A DNA stretch of 64,000 bases. Origin: Nematostella vectensis. Taxonomy: Eukaryota > Cnidaria > Anthozoa > Actiniaria > Edwardsiidae. The position numbers and the translations under genes were made by a program. This document shows positions 10,646 to 22,119 of the stretch, piece after piece. Position 1 is the first letter of the stretch; every line of letters begins with the position of its first letter. Location of the stretch: assembly GCF_932526225.1 (NCBI RefSeq), contig NC_064035.1, positions 9,845,296 to 9,909,295 of the forward strand. Reading direction: 5' to 3'. The notes under the pieces are model-generated. The model searched no databases and was not told where the DNA came from. It worked only from the letters and a program-made list of their open reading frames with translations.

Positions 10646-12328
10646 ATCAAAATACAGATCGTGTCACGTTGGTCGATTACTTTTGTAGTTCATTTATAGT
10701 AACTAGTGAATACCCCTAATGTTTCTTTTGTATGCACTCTTAATACTCCAGAGCAAATGGAAAAAAAGGATATTGTTTGCTGTGTGTATCCGTTATATTA
10801 TACTTTGGACGGCTGGTTCGACCATGAGGGGTAGCGATGGGTACCTCGAAATTTGGAAAAGTCTCGCAAAAATTTCGCTAATATCGCCGTTTTTGGAGTC
10901 TTGGATTTTTAAACGCGATCTCAGGGCCCCGATTTTTTGTAAAACGCGATCTGTGTTGTTACCATGCTACGGGTTTCCCTTCTTTTTTGTAGTGTAGCAA
11001 GAATGTATTGTAACTCTACCTATTATTTTCAAAGTTGAAAGTTTAACTGATGTTTATGACATACCTCGAGCAAGTTAAACAAGCTCTGGCTCGGTTTCCG
11101 AAATTTGACAAAAGTATCGGGATTTACCCATCGCTACCCCTACCATGAAGGCAAAACAAGCAATTCAATTCTAAGATCCGAAACATTTTATGTTTTTGTA
11201 TAATATTTTCATTGTTCTGGATCTAGCCTAAAACTAATAACGTGTCCGATAGGAAAATAAAATAAATTATTAATTGTTTTTTAAGACTCAAAGTGGTAAA
11301 TAAGTGTTGTTACAAGCGTCAGCAGATGCAACTACCATGAAATATTCTGCTTAGATTAAATGGTATCATTGTCGCTACGTTTCTACGTTGTCATGTCACA
11401 CAAAAGCCCGCGGCCAGGAAGATTCTAACGGCTTGATAATGTACCTCCTATTTCCTTTAGTTCTCCAGATCTTTGACGAAAAACAATACAGACAAGAACT
11501 AAAGCTATACCCTTCATGATCTAAGCTTTTACGTAGCGGTTTATTGTATGATATATGCAGATTTTTTTTCTCTAGATACAAAATTAAGATTGTTAGCTAT
11601 TTATCCGGCTTTAGGAAGCATCGATTCTTCTATCAAAATTAAGGAAGATTAATTGTAGCCTGTAGCGATAGGAACTTCATTCTTTTAATAAATTAGTTGC
11701 ATATAACGATTTTTCTTTTTTGTCATTATAACCCAAGTGAAGCTTGTTTTAATTTTTTTTAGTTGTGTCAGAGTTCCACAACTTTTACAATGCCACAGTA
11801 ATAAGTATGTGAACAATAAGAAATAGATTGGTCCTAAAAAAACGGAAACAGCAATTTTCGGTTCTATTCGGAGTTCACGCTTTTAAATCAACGTCTAGCA
11901 ATATACAATAACGCCCGATTTCATATCTTATCCAAGGATAATTTTAAATCGTAATGTTGATGTGTTACTATTGGAAATGCTGTTACCCAAAAGACATTAC
12001 TTGCTCGCACGCGGACTAAATGAGTTTTCAAGTCCACGTGAGTTCAGCTTTTAAGGAGGCACTTAACAATCCGATTGGGTGGTTTGTGTTAATTGTTACC
12101 AAGAACAATTAAAATCGCTTTAAATAGGATAAAAAAAAACCATTCAACATCTGTTAGCTGGGGGATATTTTCTATTTTCCATTTGCCTTTAGCTTGACAG
12201 ATCTAACACTCGCGACAGGTGCACCGAGATGGACATAAGAAATCCGTGAATCAGCTATGTGTCTTCATTTCTTACATGATGCTCGCTGTAAAAATGCAAT
12301 GATCGCTTTTTCTGGGAAATTGACAGAG

Positions 12329-12381
12329 GGGGTCACGTGATGCTCGCTCGTTGATTCAACGAGCGAGCATCACGTGACCCC
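12329..12381. repeat. Perfect palindrome, 26-bp arms
   Basis: Bases 12329-12354 and 12356-12381 are exact reverse complements around a single T. Each arm contains GGTCACGTGATGCTCGCTCG and so carries a CACGTG. There is no spacer to speak of, so it can extrude as a cruciform or fold as a hairpin in RNA. It may be a foldback transposon; I see no clear target duplication. Confidence 0.9.
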
Positions 12382-14314
12382 TCGTGAACAAGCTCGTTTT
12401 AGTGAAATGTGTCGTGAATTAATCAACGCATTCGGGTAGCAAGTATACCTGCCAACTCTCCCGGTTTTTTTATCAAATCTCTCGGTCTCCCGGTTCTACC
12501 TTAAATCTCCCGGTTTATGACCAAATTTTAATCAGTCGAGTTGTTTTTTAAGTAGAAGTTGGATTTTAGCCACAAAGTTCTGCAAATCTCATAGTTTGTA
12601 ATTCAAGTTATGACGGTTTCAGTTTTTTCGAACTAAATAATCAACGAGCAGCCTTTTCCAGGCGTTTCTTGCAGAACACAGGACTACCGCAATACCGAAA
12701 TGCTTTCAGATATCGACCAATCAAGTTAGACAATTTTCGCGCGAACTGTTGAGAAATTGGCTCAAAATTTGGAGCCGTGTTTTCGCGCGAGTTTGTAAGG
12801 GAAGGGTCATTATTTAACGGGGGGGCGATGGCTGCTATGTTCAGGAGGAGGGTTGCGATTTTTTTAGCTCCGATTTGGGGGAGGGTCTCAAATTTTAATA
12901 CAAGGATTAGGAGAGGCCCTCATTTTTTTTAACAGGTATTCTGATCAATTTCCAAGCCTCCTTAAAGTCTGAAATCTCAAATTTTTTCTAAGGAGAACCC
13001 CAGATGTGTTGCTTCTATTTTTTGTCTATTGCAGTTTGGTTTTGATAATTTCCATCAATAAATTAACAAATTTCCATTCATGTCAAAGTTCTCCTCTCCC
13101 CTACCTGCCCACTATCTTTTCATCGGCGGTATGAAAAAAATAAGAATTCTGGTGGGAAGGAGCTAATGACGCTGTTTTATATTTAGGTAGCAGACATGAC
13201 GGAAAAACCTGGAAAATGACGGAAAAACCTGTGCAATTCGAGATAGAAGACTCGATAGAAGACTCTTACAATGGTTCCTTGTATTCCGGAATGATTTTCA
13301 AAACACAAATAACGCGAGGCAGAAATGCAATTACCCAGATTTTGGCTTTTTAAGATATTTTTCCATGATCATCCTTGCGCTATGTATGTATTTGATATTT
13401 TGTTTGCTATCACTCACTAAGTAGAAATTTTCCACCTTTTCCGTCTTATTTCAAGCGTTATTTCATGTTTTTCCGCCATGTGGTTTTAGCAATAATTAGC
13501 ATTTAAAATGTTTGAAAATGGCAAAATTTTCATGGGAGAGCATGTGTCATGGTATCCCTGTGGTATCCATTAATTAGCATAAACACATGTGCTAGAACCC
13601 GCCATCTTGAATGGTACACACAAAGCTAGAAGCTCTATTAAAAGGTTGAGTTACCAGAACCATAACAGCATGCCCCCCCTATACAATTTTATTTATACCC
13701 CTGGAATATGGGCTTTAAATCAACACTGCTTCTAAATAAGTCAGTGCCCCCCTCCCCACCTCAAACACAGATTCTTTCTCCCCACAATTATGCTGAAAGC
13801 AACGACATTCACGCCATATTCTTGTTAAAAAAATATAAAGCATATATTTTCTTTTCTTAACAAAGTGCCTCATCCCTTACTATTTTTGTAACACGGCACG
13901 GCTCATAAAAGAGTGCTCCATACGGTTATAAAATTTGCTGGTGCTCCTGAAAAACCGTGCCGTGTAGCATTGCACGACTAGAGTATAATTTTGAAGAAAG
14001 TTAAGAATAAGCTTTTTTGAGATTATTTTGTTTGGGGGAGGGCATTCAATTTTGCGTCACCATTTTATGGGAGCGTCACCATTTTTGTGCTTTAGATATA
14101 TAATTCAAACTTCAAGGCTCTTTAAAGAGAATTTTTAGGCGCTCTGTGTTCAGGATACGATGGAATTAAAACGCTGGCCTCTCAAAAAGTCGTTGAAATT
14201 GATGTTCTTAGCATCGAACCATTAGTCGAGTCAATTTAGTGTTTTACCAAAAAGTTATTGCACTTCAAGTGATCGTGCTCTTAAATGACAGAGTAGCATG
14301 TCCTTATTAACTTC

Positions 14315-14356
14315 CTTATTGTTGTTGGGTACCACAGGGTACCCAACAACAATAAG
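14315..14356. repeat. Palindrome, 19-bp perfect arms, 4-nt loop
   Basis: CTTATTGTTGTTGGGTACC at 14315-14333 is exactly inverted at 14338-14356 around ACAG. It is terminator-like in shape, but a eukaryotic context makes a foldback element or chance structure more likely. Confidence 0.85.
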
Positions 14357-14522
14357 AGTACCCCCTCCCCTCCCCCCTAAAAATCTCCCGGTTTTTTAAG
14401 TCTGGGGGTTGGCAGGTATGAACAAGTGGTATTAATCCTATCAATAAGAAAATGATTATCCATGTTTATCGATAAGATTCGTCGGGGGAGTATAAGATAT
14501 GATGGTGATAACTGTTAAAAAG

Positions 14523-14676
14523 CAGCGGCGTAGCCAGGATTTGTAACAGGAGGGGGCCCAAAAGGGACTTTCAAGGCATTTTCTCCTGTTTTTAAATAAT
14601 GTCTCATACATTTACTGTATTTTTGGCTGCTAGAAGGGGGGGCCCGGGCCCCCTGGCCCCCCTGGCTACGCCCCTG
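14523..14676. mobile_element. MITE family B, copy 1 (CAGCGGCGTAGCCAGG ends)
   Basis: The ends CAGCGGCGTAGCCAGG and CCTGGCTACGCCCCTG are inverted. The flanks AAAAG and CAAAG give a 5-bp target duplication with one mismatch. The interior, with AGGAGGGGGCCCAAAAGG and TTTACTGTATTTTTGGCTGC, is shared with the copy at 16692-16858. Confidence 0.85.
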
Positions 14677-14920
14677 CAAAGAGTAAGGTTGCCTGTAGCC
14701 AGAATCAAAATTTTACCGAGGCAAAGCCGGCCACTGGATGATATATCCAACAAAAGCAGGGTTTTTATCTCATACTTTTCAATTGTGAAACACTAAACAT
14801 CGAAATTTTACCGAGGCGAATGCCTCACTTGCCTCATGTTGGCTACGGCCCAATAACACATAAGTGACTTGTTTCTGTGCTGTAGCCTCTCTGTAACTAT
14901 CATTATCTTGGATAATTACG

Positions 14921-15360
14921 ATTGTTAGCCTCGGCGATGAGGGTAATAATTATGACAATAGCAATGACAATAACAATAAAAAACAAGACTGTTTACGATT
15001 GTTAGCCTCTGCGATAAGGGTAATAATAATGACAATAGCAATGGCAATAATAAAAAAAAAACATGACTGTATACGATTGTTAGCCTCGGCGATGAGGGTA
15101 ATAATAATGGCTAGCAATGGCAATAGCAATAAAAAAATAATGACAATAACAATGATTATGACAATGACAATAACAATGATTATGACAATGACTATTACAA
15201 TGACAATAACAATGACAATAACAATAGAGATAACAATGACAATAACAATAACCATAACCATAACGATGACGATGACATTAACGATAACGATGACAATAGC
15301 AATGGCGATGGTGATGGCGATGGCGATGAGAACAACAGTGACAGTGATAATGATAATAAT
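14921..15360. repeat. 77-bp repeat x3 followed by an AATGACAATAAC microsatellite
   Basis: Three copies of a roughly 77-bp unit beginning GATTGTTAGCCTCGGCGATG start near 14921, 14998 and 15075. They pass into a long irregular run of AATGACAATAAC-like hexamers ending near 15360. The runs produce spurious open frames on both strands, of M-T-I or V-I character. Confidence 0.9.
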
Positions 15361-16480
15361 ATGGTAAGGTTTGGTATCATATAGTATGGTTTGGTATCAT
15401 ATAGTGCGATATGCTATCATATATAGTATGGTATGGTATCATATAGTATGGTTTGGTATCATATAGAATGGTATGGCATCATATAGTATGTTATGGTATG
15501 GTATCATATAGTGCGGTATGGTATCATATAGTATGGTATGGTACCATATATAGTATGGTTTGGTATCATATAGTATGGTATGGTATGGTATCATATAGTA
15601 TGGTATGGTATAATAAGTATGGTTTTACCGGTAGTATATGTGAGCTACCCAAAGCAATGAATAACCTGCTCCGATACTGTAGACTGGACTAATATAACAT
15701 GTGGGATAGAACCTCGCTAAAATTTAACACCACATGACAAAAAAGAAAAACGCTCTCTGACAAAACAAACAAAGGTATGGTATGGTATCATATAGTTTGG
15801 TTTAGTTTACATATAGTATGATATGGTATCATATATAGTATGGTATAGTATCATATAGCATGGTTTGGTATCATATAGTATGGTATGGTATCATATATAG
15901 TATGGTATAGCATCATATAGTGTGGTATGCTATCATATAGTATGGTAAGGTATCATAGAGTTTGGTTTGGTATCATATATGGGTATGGTTTGGTATCATA
16001 TATGGGTATGGTATAGTATCATATAGTATGGTATGGTATCATAGAGTGTGGTATGATATAGCATGGAATGTTTTAGTATGAGGTAGCGTGGTATGATGAG
16101 GAGGGTGTGCTATGGTATGATATGGAATATGCTATATGCTATGGTATGGTAAGGTATGGAATCAGGGTGGGATCTCGCTTTTCGCTGAAGAAAGGGGTTG
16201 GCTCAGTAAAAAGGGGGGGAGGGGTATTTGTTTTGTTACATATGGCCTTCTGGCAGCCCAAAGGAAGGTTTAAATCCCCTAAACCCTCCCCCTAGATCTG
16301 CTACTGGGAGTATGCTATATACTATATGCTAAGGTATGGAATAAGCTGCTATATGCTATGGTATGGTAATGTATGGATAATGCTATATACTATATAGTAT
16401 GATATTGTATGGCATAGTATGGCATATGGTATGATTTCTGGTATGGCATAACATGCTAATAGTATGTTATAGTAAAAATG
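15361..16480. repeat. TATGGTATGGTATCATATAG minisatellite, interrupted
   Basis: Irregular copies of a 20-25 bp unit built on TATGGT and ATCATATAGT cover 15361-15615 and 15775-16140, then decay toward 16480. A unique patch at 15616-15774 and MITE A copy 2 (16163-16306) interrupt the array. Confidence 0.9.
16163..16306. mobile_element. MITE family A, copy 2
   Basis: The ends CAGGGTGGGATCTCGC and CTAGATCTGCTACTG match copy 1, and the interior shares GGCTCAGT and TTCTGGCAGCCCAAAGG. The flanks are GGAAT (16158-16162) and GGAGT (16307-16311), a 5-bp target duplication with one mismatch. It sits inside the TATGG minisatellite. Confidence 0.82.
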
Positions 16481-16691
16481 CGCTATTATGGCTGAACGAA
16501 AAGCTGAAAGGATTATAAACCGACTTCTTGTTGAAAATAGCTATAATCACTGCTGCTTAGATACGAGATGTAACCCTTGCGTCTGCCACAAATCAACTGG
16601 CCATGCATAAGTGACATAAGGCATGTCAATAAAACTGTGGTGTACTTGAAGGAGCCAGAGAAGTCCATGCCATCTTGAAGTGAACATAATT

Positions 16692-16858
16692 CAGCGGCGT
16701 AGCCAGGATTTTTAACAGGAGGGGGCCCAAAAGGCCCTTCTAGGCATTTCTTCCTGTATTTTAGAAAATGTCCCATACATTTACTGTATTTTTGGCTGCT
16801 AGAAGGGGGGCCCGGGCTCCCTAGGCCACCCCCTGGCCACGCCCTGGCCACGCCCCTG
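16692..16858. mobile_element. MITE family B, copy 2
   Basis: Same ends and interior as 14523-14676, with a partial repeat of the right end (CTGGCCACGCCCTGGCCACGC). It is flanked by TAATT on both sides (16687-16691 and 16859-16863), an exact 5-bp target duplication. Confidence 0.88.
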
Positions 16859-16863
16859 TAATT

Positions 16864-19800
16864 TATCTTAAAAATAACTTGATTTATTTATTCTGATTCA
16901 TGATAAAGAAAAATGCTACTATTTGCGTCATATTCCGATTTTAAATTGTCTCCGTGTATTTATAAAGGTGGAGGTGTGATGAGATATATGATGGAGGGGT
17001 AGTTTTATACTGAATTCGAGAAAAGAAATAAAATGCTGTGCATATAATGTAACGGGATGTTTGGTGGCTGAAAATCAAACCTTTCTAATTCAATTCTATT
17101 TTCGAACGTTAATCACCCTTGGTAACCGGTAAAGGTGTTTCTATACTGACATTTTGAGAGTTTTGTGTTTGCTCAATGGACAAACTTCAAGATGGGATGT
17201 GGACTTTTCATTTTGGATCCTGAATTTGATTAAGATTAAAGCAATGAGGATCAAATTCAGCAATAGTTGGTTCATTTTAGTCCAGACGGTAGCGTGATAT
17301 CACACGACAAGGTAAAGTTATACAAAGACTTAAAGTACTTCTATACTTCTTCTAGAGGAAGCTACGTATTTGATGAAATAATGATAGTTTCCGGTCAAAA
17401 CAGGTCTTTAGTACGCTTGAAGTCCCACTGTGAGCCATGATATTATGGATGGTTTATGTAGAATTGCTTCTTGAGTAAGTAATAGAAGATTACCCAAACG
17501 CTTTGGATAAATTTAAATGCTAGATCGCGGAATAGGAAAACACACACACGCACGGCTTAGCGGTCTTAATGATGTCAACGATAACAAAAATAAATCCAAG
17601 ATATCTAAAATTTAAACCAATGACAACACGTTAAAAATTAATTTTCTTCCTTTGTCTTAGTTTTGTTAAGAGTTGCCCTAACCCATACAACACGAATTTT
17701 ATTAAATATACAAATTTTAGTTGTTAAAAACAACATGAAATTTTGGCAACAATTTGGAAATATATGACAGTATTATATAAATAAAGTAGATATGATGACA
17801 TTTAGCTTGCGATCCCAGTGATAAAACACAATGTAGAAAATTACCCTGACATAAGAGTCATTAGCCGTAACAAATTTACTAGAGGTGTTTCGAGTTTTTG
17901 TGTGGTTTTAACATAAACTTCGAGGGAACGAGCTGAATATATAAAAATGCTCGAAGGAGAACCAATCACCATAACCGTAGCAGGCCTCGAATTATTGGGG
18001 ACGATACAAAAACATTAAGAAAATATATTTTTTTTTGGGGGGGGGGGGGGGGGGGGGCACAGCAACGCCCCCACTGCTCATCTTTATTTGGTGTCTAAAG
18101 AAAGTAATCGTAATTTGGTCAACCGGTGTGGCTATTGAATGTGTACGCTTGTTATATGATTATTTGGAAGAAGTTGGAAAAAATAACCATACAAACCGTC
18201 TGCCTAGACGAAGGGGAAGTAGGTAAATGATGCCTATATGTTGTCATAAGCATAGTATTTTCAGATTTTATTTAACAGCTTAAGGTTACTCAAAAGAACA
18301 CCTTCTTACGCTTAGGACTCGTTTTTCCCCTGTCATTCTGGAATGGGAATGGTTGGTAGAGAGTGTTCAGAATGGCATTCAAGTTATTCTGCTACAGGTA
18401 AAAGAATGGGTTGAATGGCCTTCATTCTATTCCCGAATGGGAACGCGGGATAAACGAACGCGCGCTTTTTCTATTCTAATCATTCTCATTCCGGAATCAC
18501 GTGTAAAAAACGCGTTCTTAGTACTTGCAATACGATTTCATAAGAAAACGAAACGATCGAGGAACCTCGGCGGAAACAGGTTTGATAACATACATGTTTA
18601 GTTGCGAACATTTCATCAAGAGCTCATTTGGTGGGTATGGTGTCTAGATGACAAACAAAATAACAGATCTTGAAAAATACAGTTTTGGCGTATGCGAAAA
18701 TATAAGCTGAGAAAATAAGAAAGGGGTGTAATTCGTAAATTCATGAGAACAGCTGATAAACTTCCATTTCTAAAAAATAAATTACTTTAATTTGATCCTA
18801 TTCATTTTATGAAGAAGTCAAATTAACAAATACCAGATGGCTGTCCCTGTTCTTGGTTTATATAAGAAAACGAATATACAGAGTAAATGCTGGAAAATTC
18901 GCGGGTCTTGGCGTTCAAGGATTAAATCCGCGATTTAAACCGTCAGCGGGTATTTTGTAGTTATTTTGCATATATATTGGTAAATAAGTAGTATTTTGGG
19001 GGGTCAATAAAAACTCGGGGTCCAAGACCTGACTGCGAATTTTTAGTGTTCGCGAAATCATAAAGGCTAGTGAATGAAGAATCACAGTTGGCGCACGAAA
19101 TATTTGCAAGCATCCCTAGTTCCATCGACCAAGGAAAAGGAGTACACACATATTGACAAGAGCCATTTCTCTGTACTGCGATGGGATAAATATTGGACGG
19201 TTTTTCTTGGAACAGCTGCAGGTGATAATTACTGTTCTATTGAGTTTTTCGATGTTATTGAAGTTTGGCAAGGCAAGGGCTGGATTGCTCTTGGCTCCGG
19301 TAAGAATCATTAAGATGGGTATTGATAAATGTGAAGTAGCCTGATGACAGGGCAATGACGAAAAATGTATAATGTAACGGGGTGAGAAAGGTGTTTTTGA
19401 TAATTACTGTTTTATATGAGTTTTTCGATGTTATTGAAGTTTGGCAAGGCAAGGGCTGGATTGCTCTTGGCTCCGGTAAGAATCATTAAGATGGGTATTG
19501 ATAAATGTGAAGTAGCCTGATAACAGGGCAATGACGAAAAATGTATAATGTAACGGGGTGAGAAAGGTGTTTTTAAAAGCATCGATAAGGTACATTTCAT
19601 CTGGCCAGAGAAACGAGCGGTTGTGATATTGTTTAGAGTTTGGAAGAAGTCCATCTTGTAAAGGGTTATGGTTCGATGATGGTGATGTTCCGGTAAGAGT
19701 TTTATAGTTTATAGTGACAAATCCACATAATTAGATTTTATATTCCATTTTGAGTTGCCAACATAGAAAAGAAAAGACTATCAAGTTTGGAATATTTTTG

Positions 19801-20304
19801 AATGTAACCTCTAGATGTGCGAATATGCTCTCTAGAAACCTGCTGTGGAAAAAGAAAATGATGTTTTGACAATGCAAATGGAGCAGGTGCTTTCGACTCT
19901 CACCCAGTAACGAAGACGACGAGCACGATGTTGCGATCGCGGTAACTATGGTTACGTAGATGTTGATGATAGTCAAGACAATATCAGTGATCATGATGAC
20001 AATGCCATGCGTGCAACCCTCCCCTTTCCCCCTTGGCGGGGGAGGAATCTTCAAATACTATACTTTTTTCATATGTGACCATTGACTGCGAACGCCCCTC
20101 AGCCAATCCTGGGTACGCTGATAATGATGAAGACGATGGTAGTTATAAAGATAGTAATAATGACGAGGATGATAGGAGGGGACGTAAGGGGGGTTTCAAA
20201 ACCGCAAAACCGCCAAAAAACGCAAAGCCGTCAAAATAAGTCAATAAGTCGCGTCACATTTAAAAAACGCATCACCGCAAACCCTTACGCCCCCCTCTGA
20301 TAGT
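16864..20304. other. Gene-empty stretch with a tandem duplication
   Basis: No supportable exon. It contains a poly-G run near 18038-18057, a degenerate inverted repeat built on CATTCTGGAATGGGAATG at about 18335-18500, and the 175-bp duplication at 19224-19573. A frame at 19074-19313 is open but matches nothing I recognise. Confidence 0.5.
19224..19573. repeat. Tandem duplication of a 175-bp unit
   Basis: Bases 19224-19398 and 19399-19573 are nearly identical; both contain GTTTGGCAAGGCAAGGGCTG and GGCTCCGGTAAGAATCATTA. The few differences point to a fairly recent event. Each unit includes a donor-like CCG|GTAAGAA, but I cannot assign a gene. Confidence 0.85.
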
Positions 20305-20369
20305 GACGAATGTCATCATCTGTTCTCTTGTGATGATCTGTTCTCTTGTGATTATCTGTTCTCTTGTAG
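20305..20369 (+). promoter_or_regulatory. Pyrimidine-rich 15-bp repeat ending in TAG before the GPCR ATG
   Basis: Three copies of ATCTGTTCTCTTGTG precede the GPCR, the last reading CTGTTCTCTTGTAG directly before the ATG at 20370. This looks like a 3' splice site, so an upstream non-coding or short coding exon may exist. It could also be plain 5' leader. Confidence 0.45.
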
Positions 20370-21428
20370 ATGCGAATCATGACCCCTCTGATGGACCCCA
20401 ACACCACCGGCAACATGACCCATACGGTGTGCAGTGAGGCCCTCGACCCAGCCTTCACAACGGCCGGCCTCGTCTTCATGTGTCTGCTTATTGTTGCCTC
20501 GTTGCTAGGCAACACGCTAGTCTGCACTCTGGTGGCTCGCTCGCAACGGCTTCAAACAAACTCGAACTTCTTTGTGTGTAGCTTGGCGATCTCGGACATC
20601 CTAGTCTCCGTTACCGTCATCCCTTTCGACATCGTGTACTGGATCTATTTCCCGCGATGGCCTTTAGGGGGATACCTGTGTAATCTGTGGAACGCCTTGT
20701 TCTTTGTTTTCCTGTCTGCTTCTGTGCTGAACCTCCTGGCAGTGAGCGCTGACCGGTTTATCGCAGTCGTATTCGCCTTGCGTTACGAGAGCTTTGTTTT
20801 TCCGAGGGTAGTCAAGTATTCGTTGGTAGCAATATGGGGATATTCTGTTGGCATCGGAATCCTAATATTCTTCATACTTGTGCCACCGAGGGACGAAGTC
20901 TACTCGTTTGAAATGAACCCTCTTCTTCATGGATACCTTCTTGTCGGTAACGTCCTCGCGCCATTCATTCTCATGACAACTTTTTACTTCAAGATTTACC
21001 TCATTGCCCGAGGCCACGCAAAGCGTGTCGGGATGAAAGGCAAGTCTGTGTGCGATCTGATTGGTCGAGAGTTGCGTGTTGCCAAGGCGCTAGGCATTGT
21101 GATCGCTACATTTGTCCTATGCTGGCTGCCGTTTGAAGTCATAAATGTGATGATTCTATTGGACGAGGGAGTCGAGACATGCGCAGTGGAAGTTGCAGAT
21201 ACGGTGTTCTGTTGGTTGGCCTATCTACAAACCGCTTTAAATCCAGTCGTCTTTGCCTTAACTAACAGCGAATTCAGGCGAGCATTCTGTAGAATGTTTT
21301 CCCCGCAATTTCACGGTAACTCCAGTTCGTCGCTTAACTCTACGAACAAACAAACAGAACAGAGAGAGAACAGCGCACGTCAGGGGGCCACTAATGAGAA
21401 ACCTGATATAGTCATAGCCCGTCTATAA
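20370..21428 (+). CDS. Class A (rhodopsin-like) G-protein-coupled receptor, orphan
   Basis: A 352-aa open frame in one exon with seven hydrophobic segments. Landmarks: N-glycosylation sites at 11 and 15; GN at 47-48 (TM1); LAISD with D76 (TM2); C104 and W107 (start of TM3); SADRF with DRF at 128-130 in place of DRY; W156 (TM4); P198 (TM5); CWLP 251-254 (TM6); NPVVF 291-295 in place of NPxxY (TM7); then helix 8 and a Ser/Asn-rich tail. The fold and the SxSxxNL run in TM3 recall amine/adenosine-type receptors. However, the aminergic Asp of TM3 is Phe (about 112) and extracellular loop 2 has no cysteine, so a monoamine ligand is unlikely. The ligand is unknown. A start at Met4 or Met8 is also possible. 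Confidence 0.9.
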   Translation: MRIMTPLMDPNTTGNMTHTVCSEALDPAFTTAGLVFMCLLIVASLLGNTLVCTLVARSQRLQTNSNFFVCSLAISDILVSVTVIPFDIVYWIYFPRWPLGGYLCNLWNALFFVFLSASVLNLLAVSADRFIAVVFALRYESFVFPRVVKYSLVAIWGYSVGIGILIFFILVPPRDEVYSFEMNPLLHGYLLVGNVLAPFILMTTFYFKIYLIARGHAKRVGMKGKSVCDLIGRELRVAKALGIVIATFVLCWLPFEVINVMILLDEGVETCAVEVADTVFCWLAYLQTALNPVVFALTNSEFRRAFCRMFSPQFHGNSSSSLNSTNKQTEQRENSARQGATNEKPDIVIARL

Positions 21429-22119
21429 AAACACAGATATGCCCGTCTATAAAAGCATAGGAGTTTTCCGTAGTTTATTCAACAAACACTATCAGAGGAA
21501 AGACGGAAATGGTTTTAGAGAGCCCAACAAAATATTTTTGTCCCCTTGGTCATCTTCCTGATATTGGTAGGGAGAGGGAGTAATATACATACCTACACTA
21601 TGGCTAACACTTGATGTGTATCAAAATAGCTCGAAAAGCGCTACTCTGTAAAAGAAATCATTACCTATCACCATCGGCAGTTAAAGGGGCTACTCCTTCA
21701 AGTGCCAATAACCTTCGTGAGTCTTGTCTTCAGCTCGGGGGTCAAACCCTAGACTACGCATGTTACGACTATATGGAAACCAGGCCTACGACACAAGCCC
21801 AAGCACAACACAAGTGAGTATCGGTAAAACACAAGCACAAGCGAGAGAAATCAAGCAGTTTCGTTCTCTTGTGATTGCTTTTGCTTGCGTTCCAGTGAAG
21901 ATCGAAAAATAGCGCGCTTTGCGCTTGGGATTGCGTCCAAGTGAGAATCAACCTTACAATAACTGACTTCCTGCCGCACTTTTTTATCTAGAAATAATAC
22001 AAAATCTGAAATTATCTCTTCTTTAAAATAAGCTCCTCGCCTGGAGAATAAAAGATTGGTAATTCAGATGACCAACGAGTTGGCAATGATACTGACAATT
22101 GTATAATAAAAATACTGTA
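21429..22119. other. GPCR-UMAD1 intergenic segment
   Basis: No exon seen. Around 21740-21960 there is a repetitive-looking patch with CACAAGCCCAAGCACAACAC and the opposing GATTGCTTTTGCTTGCGT, probably a degraded MITE. The rest is the 3' flank of both neighbours. Confidence 0.45.

Larger units (their letters stand above)
10646..14522. other. Gene-empty stretch with palindromes
   Basis: I see no supportable exon. The segment contains two strong palindromes (12329-12381 and 14315-14356, listed separately). A CTCCCGGTTTT-type sequence occurs near 12460 and again inverted near 14385, possible outer ends of a larger degraded insertion of about 2 kb (CTGCCAACTCTCCCGG at 12450 against a right end GGGGGTTGGCAGG at 14404). 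Confidence 0.5.

Noticed and set aside
12329-12381. Bacterial-type terminator or operator
   Set aside because: The window is eukaryotic and there is no gene end nearby.
15453-15692. Tyr/Val/Trp-rich open frame
   Set aside because: Translation of the TATGGT minisatellite.
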